NCBI GenBank assembly: GCA_963924555.1 | Contig: OZ004594.1 | Coordinates: forward strand, 4,371,563 to 4,435,562 | Direction of reading: 5' to 3' | From: Crambe crambe | Taxonomy: Eukaryota; Porifera; Demospongiae; Poecilosclerida; Crambeidae | Length of the DNA stretch: 64,000 nt | Shown here: one piece after another, positions 45,366-57,300 of the stretch | Layout: every line of letters begins with the position of its first letter | Position numbering within the stretch: position 1 is the first letter of the stretch | Notes under the pieces: generated by a model | Told to the model about the DNA's origin: nothing | Databases searched by the model: none | What the model saw: only the letters and a program-made list of their open reading frames with translations | Made by a program: the position numbers and the translations under genes

Positions 45366-48300
45366 ATGTCGGGCGTGAAGTGGAGCTGCAAGTATTGTGC
45401 ATATGAAGTTCCTGGTGTACCACCAGGTTTTTCCTTTCCTACTTGCCCAAAATGTGAACGACCTGTTAGCCAGCAGTCAAGTGGAAATGAGACTTCAAAT
45501 GAAAATCAACCCCAAAAATCTTTCTGCAAAAGCTGCAAAGAAGAACTGAATACTCAAACGACAAACAAATGCTTGAAATGTGACACTATACAGAATCCTG
45601 ACCTTCCAGAAAACCCTAATACCACTAAGAATGAAGCAACTTCTCGGGAAAGCAAAGATTTGTTATCACAAACTGGATCCAGTAGCGCTGAGCTGCCAAG
45701 AAATGGTTCAAGAGAAAGGAAGAGAAGTTTAAATAATGATTCTTCCACTGCTGAGAAATCTTCTGAAGGTGTTCCTATTAATGTCCCACCTCTTCATTCA
45801 TCTCAAGATGCAGAACTGCCTTCTCATAACCAGACTGAAGCAGATAGTGCAAATCACACTTCTAGTGATCCAAAACAGTCAAAAGAAACAGTGTTAATAG
45901 AAAGTGGTACCAAAAGAACTCAAGTTTCTCCCTCACCTGATAGCACACCACTAAATTCACCACATTCAAAGCGTCGAAAAAAAAGTACAGAGGACAATCA
46001 ATCACTACAGAATGATAAAGACCGTGCCCAAGAATATGATGCTATCCAACAAAGAGATAGCAAGCATGATAGTCAGCATAGCCCTAGCCCTGATCAGAAA
46101 GAGAAGGATCAGAAAAATATTCCTCAACAGAAGCTTGATGACAAGAAAGACGATCAGATTGAACCTCGCCCTAACCAAAACAGTGGTACTAACCAACAGC
46201 AAGAGAGTGACCAGCAATCCAAGGACAGTGAAGAGAAGGATCAGAAAAATATTCCTCAACAGAAGCTTGACGACAAGAAAGACGATCAGATTGAACCTCG
46301 CCCTAACCAAAACAGTGGTACTAACCAACAGCAAGAGAGTGACCAGCAATCCAAGGACAGTGAAGAGAAGGATCAGAAAAATATTCCTCAACAGAAGCTT
46401 GACGACAAGAAAGACGATCAGATTGAACCTCGCCCTAACCAAAACAGTGGTACTAACCAACAGCAAGAGAGTGACCAGCAATCCAAGGACAGTGGTAATA
46501 AGAATCAGACCAAAGGCTCTAAATTAAATAACAAGCCGAAATCTTGTGATGATCAAGGCTATGTTGGTGGTGCTGATCAAAGGAGAATGGTATGTATATT
46601 GCTATTCCTATACTCTTTTACTTATTTTCTGTGTAGGGGGAGAGACTTCCTCCTAAAAATGAAAGAGGAAATCAAGAGTTTAAGCCAAATGACAAGGGAA
46701 AGGACAAAAAGAGTAAAAGTCAGGATGCGGTACATGGTGGGATTGTTACAAGGTGAGATACATATATACGTATAGCAGGAAACTTCATGGGATTGGATTT
46801 CTAATCATGGTTTACATTTTCCTTAAGAAAAATTTCCTGTTATCACCATAATCATCCAATTCAGTTTGTTCACTTTTCGGATAGTCAAAGGAATGTGCCT
46901 ATTTTGCCATTTTGTGGATTCATTAAGCACTAAATAGAAACATGTTTTATAATGCTGGGGTGATCACAGTGAGCCACAGTATGGAGTCTAATATGTAACT
47001 TTTTTGTTCATACATACTTGCTTCACAATGCTTGCATTTCCCTAGTAGCAGATCACTTCATCTTCAACAGCCAAGCTTGGGATGAGCCTTTGTAGAGCGG
47101 TTGGCTAGGTTTTCCATTCTCTCCCAGTTTTATGATTCCCTTTACTCAATATTTGGCGAATTGATGAACAAATAAGCAGTAATTCATGAGGGATTTCTCT
47201 ACTTTTATCTCCTACGTTCTAATCTTTTCGTACCTTGGGTAAACCGGCATGTGTGCTCTGTATCTTTTTGGGTGTAGTTTCATGGGCAATGGTCTTATTA
47301 GCAGTTGAAAGGTTGCCACTTCTTGGAGTAATATCATTCAGTTTGGTTACATTTCATCCTGTTGGGAGGTTGGCAGGTACATGTGGAATCAGCTGCTATT
47401 CTATAGGTTATTTTGCAATATCATAGCATAGTCCCATAATCATATGAACCCCAAACAGGAATCTGAGTGATGCATGATCTTGCAGAATACTAAAACCAAA
47501 ATTTACATAGCTTCCTTTAAACTCCAAAGCCACAGTTAAGTCCCTTGAAAAGTGGCTATGTAAATTTTGGTTTTGCTCTTCTGGATTTATGCTAGATCAC
47601 TGTAATCTGTTGTACAGAAGTTTTCAGGTTGGTTGACACAAAATTTGCCGACAGTGCAGAACTAAATTCATGCTCGTTAAAATTAAGACCATTGCCATTT
47701 GTACGAGTCACAGTATATTTTGCTCGCTTGAATTTATCTTGCACAAACCAACCTGAAAACCTCTGTACATGAAAGAAGCCCACACACTATGGCCATACAT
47801 GCTCTGAGCACATAGTATTATCAACAGGGTCATAGGTCGATGATTCCCGAGAGTAGCATCTGAAAAATAATAACCTAACCTACAATACTCAGTTTTACAA
47901 AACTGGACAAACTGGTTTGACAAGTATACAATGAAAATGACACCTTGAGGGTTAATTAAGTGAGCGAGTGGAGCAAGCAAGCTGACTCTCAGATCATGAC
48001 TCATTGAAATTCTTCTATACATATATATGTGACACGCTATATGAAAACCAGGAATGTTACTCAAAAATTCAAAACGGAGTTATTCCTATCACACAATAGC
48101 TCACTACGTTAGCTATCGATTGATAGTAAGCTCGAGGCTATACCTTAAACCATCCCTGAGCTATAAGTGCTTGAAGTGAGAGAGATTGACAGAATAAAAT
48201 GTGTCCAAACATTGAACTTCCTGTTATGACACAATACTCCGTAAATTGTTACGTGCGCCCGTATAATGTGATGACATCATTTCAATCTTTGCACCAGCTG

Positions 48301-51300
48301 TTTGAGAGAGGAAGAAGGCCATGTAAGTTTTGCTTCACTGCATTGTTATCTTTGAGTGCCTTGGTTATCTAGAGTGTGTAAGGCATGGGGCCAATCGTGG
48401 ATCATAACCTGGTAAGCTTTGGGCAGATAGATGTATGAAAAGCCTTAGATACTAGTGAATGGGATGGGATATATACACTGCTGGGATCAGGGCTCCGTTT
48501 GAGTCATTGCCAGCTGGACCTGGGGTTGAAGGAGACAATAATACTCTTCCAGCACCTCCAGATATGGCCTGAGAAGTTGGATGGCTACTACCATAGCTTA
48601 TACCTACCTGTAGCTAGCTAGATATTTCAGTAGCTATGTCTAGATTCAACATACACATCAATATAATTTCTGGGGAATTTCCCTTTTGTCCGCGCACTAC
48701 GTATGCATGCCCTCCGTAATTCTTTGGGCACGTAGGTCATCATGTCGGTTTGTGACTTCAACTCGAGCGCTTGCCCACTTCAAAACCTTCCCTCCTCCTC
48801 AAATTTGGTATGGAGGCAGTCAAAGGACCGAAGATACTGGGGAGGTAAAAAAAAAAAGAAGTGGATAATAAAATTTTTTTCCCTTTGTATGTGCATATCC
48901 ATAAATTGATTATTGAGTAACATTCCTGGTTTTCATATAGCGTGTCACATATATATATACAAGTAAAGAAAAAACATTTATTCAAATAAATGAAGGTGAT
49001 GTAGGGATGACTATAGTAACTGGTCAAAAAAGAGGTGAAACAAGAACTGAATAGATGAGATTATGCAAGGATGAAGTCGAATGTGGGCACGTCACACCTA
49101 GTGACTGCACCCGGATTCGACTTCATCCTTGCATAATCTCATCTATTCAGTTCTTGTTTCACCTCTTTTTTGACCAGTTACTATAGTCATCCCTACATCA
49201 CCTTCATTTATTTGAATAAATGTTTTTTCTTTACTTGTTTCTTTCATTTTTTATTTATTTATTTATTTATTGCAGGTCATTATATCCATCTCATTATAGC
49301 TAGCTAGCTACTTGTTATGCCAGGCCCATTATTCTTTGTGATTTCTTTTTCAGGAGGTGGTCAGTGCTGTACATCTATAGCTTTTTTCTTTTTTTTTCAT
49401 TACATACCAGTTATACTAAGTCTTGTGTTGCAATGTTGGATCACATTACAATCAAGCCTGGTAAACAATTTAGTGAGACTAAAGCCTTCAGTTCTAAATA
49501 GATACAGCTGAGCTGCTCTATCAGCCCGCCAGGTTTCGTTTCTAAATAATGCACACCTCACGGGAACTCGAGCGTTACTTACCATTTAAAATTTAAACGC
49601 TGTCCTTAGTACAGATAGCCTTATCTTAGAACTGATTAGTTTTTTGTTATGACCTCAGAAGAAATGGCTTTTGAGTTTTGTTTGAGAACTTTGAGTGATC
49701 GAGAGTCATGGCAACTTCGTTGTTTACGCATGCGCGTTATGTTTAATGGCTTCTTCGTATAGTCTACTGTACTAAGATAGCGGCTTTTTTTTTGAGTGAA
49801 CTAGAGGCTAAACCGATGGGACGTGGACCTGGTCCGAGTAAAATGGAGCAGATTCATATATAGAACATGGCCCAAGCGTGGCCCAATTTTTCTCCAGATC
49901 GTGCCATTATGATTAAGAACAAGAAAATAAGAAATCATGAAAAAGTGCGCTTTTACTATTCTTCCGTGTTGAGTCTTTCAGCCTCTAAAATTCTCCTGCA
50001 TGATAAGAATGTGCATAAAAGACAGGGTGAGCAGTCATAGCAGCTACAACTTACTGTTTTCTGAGAAAATCCAACTTCATTTTGTATTAGTCCTATGGAG
50101 GGTCATAGGTCATCCCTACATAGAGAGCGCTACCGCGCTCTCTGATATATGTATCTCACCCAATACATTTACTCCCATAGAGAAAAATGCTCTTACTGTC
50201 ATAAATTCCCTAGGGTAAAGTGTGTTAATGACTCATAAACACACTGTTCCCCAGGCTATGAATAACACAGTTTTAGGTTTTCTGAAGCTGACTGTTGGAA
50301 GATCACAATTAAATTTTGACTAAAGAGTTGATCTACCGTAAATCGGGAATTTTTTGCGTAAAATATCTTTGCGTTTTATTTTTTCGATGTGTTTATTATT
50401 CGTTTTTTGAATCACCTGTGAATTATTTTCAAAACTGAAAATTTCGCTACTAAGTTTCAGCTGGAGAAAAATGGTGGCAAGTGCTAGTGCAGAGTTCCAG
50501 ATCACCTACTGTGTTCGTGGCTACCATGTGTACCGAGACATATGGAATGCCAGTATAGGTGAAACGCTAGTGTGTGAGAGGGAGCCAACGAATGAAAAAG
50601 ATAGGTATGCGGTGGCAGTGAAGAAAGCAGGGACTATTGTAGGACGTGTGCCCAGAAAAATATCTCAAATGTGTTTGCTATTCTTGTTGAGAGGAGGAAG
50701 TATTCTCTGTACTGTTGAGGGAGTAAAGCGTTATTCTTCTGATCTTGTTCAAGGCGGTCTTGAGATTCTGTGCTCTTATCTTTTCATAGGCAAGCCGAAA
50801 GAAATCAATAAACTAAAATCAAATGTAACCTGAATTAAACGAAATTTATCTTGCCTTCACCATTATTAATCATAGAATAAAAAAATTTAACTAGGTCAAG
50901 TGCTAATGTCATCTCTTCATTGTATTCACCATCATCATAACTTTCATTGTCACTACTCTGATTGTCGCTGCTTTCTCCATCACTAAAATCTTCACTTATA
51001 CTCTCTTCATCCCGATCTATGCAGTGAAGAGCTCCTGCAATCCCAGCTTTGATAAATCCATTAACTATAAACTGTGGGTTATTGCTAAGATACTCTGCCA
51101 TCTCAACGAACCATTTACCCCCAGCCTCTTTCAATACAGGCATGCTCAGTTTGATCGGACTGATTTCTGCATTAATGTCGTCTTCTGCTTCGATTTGCTC
51201 CATCACCTTATCTGAATACCACTGCTGGAATTTTTTCCTTAAATGGCAGGTTTATTCACAAAAATATCCATTGGTTGCAGAAGATCCGTAGTATTTGCTG

Positions 51301-54300
51301 GCAACAAGCAGACATGGATATGATTATCCTCTAAAATACTGTTGATCACTGGCCCTTAAAATTGTCCATTATCACTAGAGCTGGTGCTTCTTCATTATTC
51401 AAGTTCTTTCAGAATGATGTTATCCACGTACTGGATCATGGTCCAGTGTTTTTTTGAATGAGTGATGTGCCATCCTGATGGGAAATTGAACTTGGGATGA
51501 CAGCGAGATGTTGTGCCTGCATGAATAAGCTGAAGTGGAAGGAAGTCTCCTATGAGTGTACCACAAAATACAGCAGTTATTTGCCGCTTGTCACCAACAC
51601 CTATCATGTCTACTCTTTTGGCACCAGATCGATTCATTGTCCAAGAGGAAGATGGTACAATTTTCATTCCTGTCTGGTCCCAATTTATTACAAGTTCAGG
51701 AGGTATCTCTTCCATAAGCACTGTAGTGACCACCTCGTCAAGAAATGACTTTTTAAAATTCGTTACTGTATGTTTGCTCTTAGACGTAGTGGCCTTCCTC
51801 TTAAGCAGGGATTTCACATCACCTTCATCATCCTGCTTTCTCTTCCTATCCAGTTCAACCTTATATGCTTTGCCTATTGACCTCACAGTTGACTCATTTA
51901 TTTCCTTCCCAAATTTTCTAGAAAAGTATCTAGCAGCTGCTGCCACACCGTTCATTTGAGAATATCGTCCAATTTCAGCTCTTTCTGTGGCAGTATATCT
52001 GGATACAATGAAAATTGAAGATCATAGCCTGAAACTATTTCTGCTAGCTATAGATAGCTATAGATAGCTATAGATAATTATATGCTAGCTGTAGATACCA
52101 GTATTGCATTGTGTGTTATGATTATACCTTTTGTATGGCTCACGCTTCTTGCTTCTACTTTCTTCCCACCTAGCAGCTGCTAACTCTGCCTCCACTTCAC
52201 AATTCGCTTAAGGAACAGTGTGAGACAAAGATCTCTTGGGATCTGGAAGACCATCCTTCTGCTTGAAATACTTAAGGAGAGACATGACTGCAAATGCAAG
52301 CCAATATGCAATGTGCTTCCTACCGTATATTTCAATGTTTTAATAATCTGTTGTAGAAAATATTTCACGTGTCTAATTTTCGTTGTTTGAGCCAACCGCA
52401 AATTATTTTTAACAGCGAAAATTTCCCGATTTACGGTATTTCTGTCTCTGTATATGTTGGTAGTTTATAGCTGACTGTTGGAAGAAGAGTCATCTGATAG
52501 CTACTGGGTCACAAAGCTATTTTCCTTGTCTAAGGCCCATTTGGTTTGTCTTTTTTTTTGGCGTCATACCTTCCGCTAGCTCACTGTCACTAGCAAACTT
52601 AAAACATGGGTAGAGGGACTCATTAATAACTGGGTGTGGTGGACATGGGAGGAGTTCAAGTTGAGTCTCGTAGTCGTCGAACGGGCTCGAGAGCACTAGG
52701 CTCTGTAGAGTTGGCATCTGAACAACCACACATCAGAAGATGATATGTCTGCTCAAACTCCTCCAGAACAGTGTCAACAATTGGCAGTAGCCGCTGTCTA
52801 AATATAAAATTGATTTGTTCATCGTCATCATCTTCCTTGATGGCTGTAACTCCATGATCCTTTCACATACAACAATCAAATTCATATCAATTTATGCTGT
52901 TATAATCACACAATGTGCTTTTACCATCGTTATCCACACAGTTTCCCTCCAAAATAATGAATGACTTTTCATCATTTTGAAATCAATGACATCATTTATT
53001 GTGCGCGAGTGTCTGTCACGATCACATGCATTACGTGTGTGCTAACCAGTACCCAGTTGGTTATTAATACAAAATATTCACTTTGAGAAAAGGTCATATA
53101 AAAAGTAAACAAACAAGTGAAAGGAAAAAAATTATGCTAAATAAAAAGGTCATGTAGGGTTAGTCTATACTTTTATTTTAGCAATTTCTGTGAACAAACA
53201 TCAAATTATGCTGCCTTTAATAATAATCCCTACATTACTGCCTAACCAAGCAGAACGTTTACACTGACATGAACAATTAGTGATGTAGGGATTATTATTG
53301 AAGGCAGCATAATTTTGATGTTTATTCACAGAAACTGCTATAAGTACAGGCTAATCCTACATGGCCTTTTTATTCAGCATAATTTTTTCCTTTAGGTCTA
53401 CACTCCAATATGCCCCAGGCATCCTTCCTTTTGTACATGTCGTGCAATAGTAGTGCTCTGCACGTGCACTAGGGTATGATCATGTAACATAATTTCTAAA
53501 TACACACCTCATGGACAGCTCTGCATGTTCCTCTTTATTGTTTCCCATGCATGAATTTGTTGGATCTGCACAGAAAGTTGATGGGGTCTGCACAGAAAGT
53601 CGGCTTGCTCTATCATGGTTGTAGTACCTAGAATATTTACTACATGTTGCACTAAATCTTGCTTAACTTTTGACTTTTCTTGTAGCTTCTGTATTATCTA
53701 ATGACAAATAGCTGATGTACTGTGAGGATGATGTATTGTTTGGGAAAGGGCTCCTAGTATAAATCCTTCTGATTTGTTGATAGCCAGAATGTATATAGTA
53801 GATATTGTACGTGTGTGGCGATTTTCAGTCAATTCTGAGAATGTCTATGAAACCTTAAGCCCTTCCCTACATACGTATATAACCGGATTTCATAGCATTG
53901 TCCTTTCCTTTTAATTGCTCTTTGATGTTTCTTATTGCATCATTTTTTATTTCATAAAAATATTATTATATTATGCCTGTAAGTGATTTCATTGCTTGAA
54001 TAATAGTTAAGCTATTTCAGTTACTTCTATTCTGCCAGGCATTATTTGAGGCCATATTTATTTTGTTAATGCAGATCAAAAACCAAAGCAGACAACACCA
54101 AAAAAGATACATCTGGTCTTCACCCGTCTCCTGAGAAGAAGTTATCAGTTTTTTTCCATATTTTAATCCCAAAAAATGCGTGGGGTTTGACTGGTAAAAT
54201 GCTACATATACACTTGAGATTCGGTCATGAGAAACTAGGGGATTGGACTGATGTTGGTGAATTTAAATGTGTAAGGTGAGCAATTATCCCACAGATTTAT

Positions 54301-57300
54301 TAATACCGTGAAGACATGCTATTGATATTCACAAGAATAATAATAATAATGCCCACCCAACATGTGTACCTAAAACATTCTAGCTGTGTAGCATACTAAG
54401 GTGTGCATTATTTAGATGAATGTCTGAATCAGTAATGTCCTGCAATTTTCACTTAGTAGTATGTATGTATGTATGTATGTATGTATGTATGTATGTATGT
54501 GTGGAGTCACTGGCAGTGAGTGGTTTGCACTTCGGTGCCCACACCACTTGTTGAGAAGAGAGAGACAGTCCTCCTGTGAGTTCCTAGCCCAGGTTGCCAG
54601 CACTGGCTCATAGTGCCTGCTTAGTGCACTGGCTTGACCAGGTGCGCGTGATCGCTCAGTGGCAACTATTACATATGATTTGGATTTGGATTTGTATGTA
54701 TGTATGTATGTATGTATGTATGTATGTATGTATGTATGTATGTATGTATGTATGTATGTATGTATGTGTGGAGTCACTGGCAGTGAGTGGTTTGCACTCT
54801 GGGCTTGTAAGCGGGAGACCATGAGTTTGAGTCCCACCAATGACATATGGTATTTATCCATCCTCTTTTTCACCAGCATTAATTTGCTGTGAATATCCAT
54901 CTAACAACATGCCACCAGTCCACCCAGCTGAAAATGGGTACCTGGAATTTCCAGGGTGCAAATCAAACTGGCTATCTCTCCAATATCGGCTGTAGTCCAG
55001 GTGCCCACACCACTTGTCAAGAAGAGGTAGTCAGTCCTCCTGCGAGTTCCTAGCTTGGGCTCCAGGAGGTTGCCAGCACTGGCTCTTATGTCTGCTTAGT
55101 GCACAGGCATCCTGGCTTGACCAGGTGTGCGTAGCAGCTAGATGATTCGCATTTTGCATATACGTATATATGTATGTATTGTATACAACATTTAACATCA
55201 TGCCACCAACCAGTCCACCCAGTTTACCTGGAATTTCCAGGTTGACTCTATTCCCACCCCTTTGCTTATGGGCCTTTATGCTAAATGGTATAGTGGCTGC
55301 ACTCGAATAAGAGCCTCCTGTATCACATGCACAAACATGTGGCCTGCTAGCTGCCAGCTTCTTTAATTTTTTTGTTTGTTTTTTTGTTATGGCTGAAGCT
55401 CATGGTGAATAGCATTGTTCATGGCCATTCATCGTTACCGTTAGATAGATAGTGGTAGATAGTGTTGTTTGTGGCCAATAATTATGTGCAGGTGAGCCTC
55501 AGGCATCTGCACATCCAAATAATGCACACCACAAAAGCTAGCTTTACACCTCCTACAAACGTCTGGCTGTATCTCCTCTCATGCAATGTCTCCTTCATTT
55601 AAACTGCAGTATGTTCTAGGCAATATCAGAAAAAACCATTATTTTAATATCAAAGCATATAGATTCCATGCTAAGCCTCTTGAGCTTCCGTTGCTGTGGG
55701 TTACCAAAATGGTGGCACTCTTGCAATTTCACATGCTGCTATTGCATGAGACTATGCCAGCTGCTCATCAGTAAGACCAAGGTTCTGGGGATTTTTAGGA
55801 AGTGTCTGGTTAAGAGACAGGAAGCATTAGAACATAACTTCTGCATAAGCTTTTTAGCCCCTGGCCTGGAAGTGTTTAACCACAAGGTAAGCCACAAACT
55901 GTTATAACATGTAGTAAAATTAACTCAACAAAATGCACTAGAGCAAGTTCCTATAAGCTTAGACTGGTCCTCAAGCTCGCCTCCTCTGTGGTAAATAGTG
56001 AAGTGTTAAACAAAATGTCGAGACAGCAAAAAGAACGCTTTTCCAGCTGGTACCTAGCCGAGCCATTTTTGTAGCCAAGCCCACTTTAATTTACTTCCAG
56101 TAGCAAATAAATTTGCCTCAAAACTTACATGTGTGGTTTGACTGGTACCAGTGAAACCATATTTAGTTTCTCCCAGCTATTTGGAACTCGGGATATCATT
56201 CTGTTGTGCGACAAGCATGGCCAGTATGCTCTAATTGGAATGCACTGCTATTAAATCTGGGTTACTATTTGAGAGCAGTATTTGATTACAGAAACAGGAA
56301 TATAATTTATCTAGTGTTTATATTAAGCTATTACCTATCTTGTTTTCTTTAGCAAAGTCTTTTAACCACAATAGAACAGTACAATCACCCAGACAAAAGC
56401 ACCAGGTCTGACCCTGTAACAGCGGCACTCTCCTGTTTTTGCATCTTGCCTTTCACAATCTACTAACCATGCACATAGTGTATTAAGAAGTGTTATAAGG
56501 TTGGTTTCAGCTGTGTCTCACTTACAGTTTCCTGTATAGCTACCAAAAAATAACCAGAAGCTACTGCTTGGGATTTCGCATCTTGCCAGACTTTTGACTT
56601 CAAAACTGGTATCTCAGCATGTGGTGTGGGGCACCTGGACCACAATTGATGTAGGAGAGACAGCCAGTTGATTTGTACATGTATAACAGTAAGTTACCGT
56701 ATTTTCGCGATCAGACACCACGGCAACTAATTCCACCGAAGAGGGAGGCTACAATTCGAGAGAGGCCACTAAATGGGGGCGCCGCAGTGACTAAATTTTG
56801 GGCCGCCAGCGTTGCATACTGGAAGAGGGTGCATCATACCACCTAGCTGCAAAAAATGGACGTGTGTTGAGTGTGAGCTTCAGGTCTGCTTAGACAGAAT
56901 TCTTGTCTGCAGTAACTAAGAAGATTCTCACTACAATCCTCTTGCATGGATCTACCAATGTGTGAATATGTATGTATATGGTATATTTAATTGAGTTTGT
57001 AATATGTAGGGAATGGAATGAAGAATTATTGGAATATGAGTGTGAGCTCTCAATGGATTCAGACATCTTAAAGGGATCAGTGGCTTATAAATATTGTGTT
57101 CAGGAGTCAAAGCAAAAAGAGTGTTATGAAAGGATATATGGTTCACCAGGAAGTAACATTGTTAACAGATGTCTGAGGCTTACAAAACTTGAGCTTGAGA
57201 GAAGTAAGTCTTAAATGAGCCATTCTGAGGACTCGGCAATTCTGTCAGTCAACTCAGCATAATGCAAAAGGGGCCCCTTCTTTTCTGCACTTATAGCTGA

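Larger units (their letters stand above)
50336..52436. mobile_element. Pogo-type (Tc1/mariner superfamily) DNA transposon with HIRAN cargo gene
   Basis: The ends are inverted: CCGTAAATCGGGAA at 50336 and its complement ending at 52436, each flanked by TA, the usual target duplication of this superfamily. The element is about 2.1 kb and sits in intron 2 of the second RNF213-like gene. It carries a minus-strand transposase remnant and a plus-strand HIRAN-like gene whose stop codons lie tail-to-tail about 1 bp apart. Confidence 0.85.

Noticed and set aside
46005..46527. Long frames on both strands opposite exon 1 of gene 2
   Set aside because: Shadows of the 132-bp coding repeat; the sense frame has zinc ribbons and proper splice sites.
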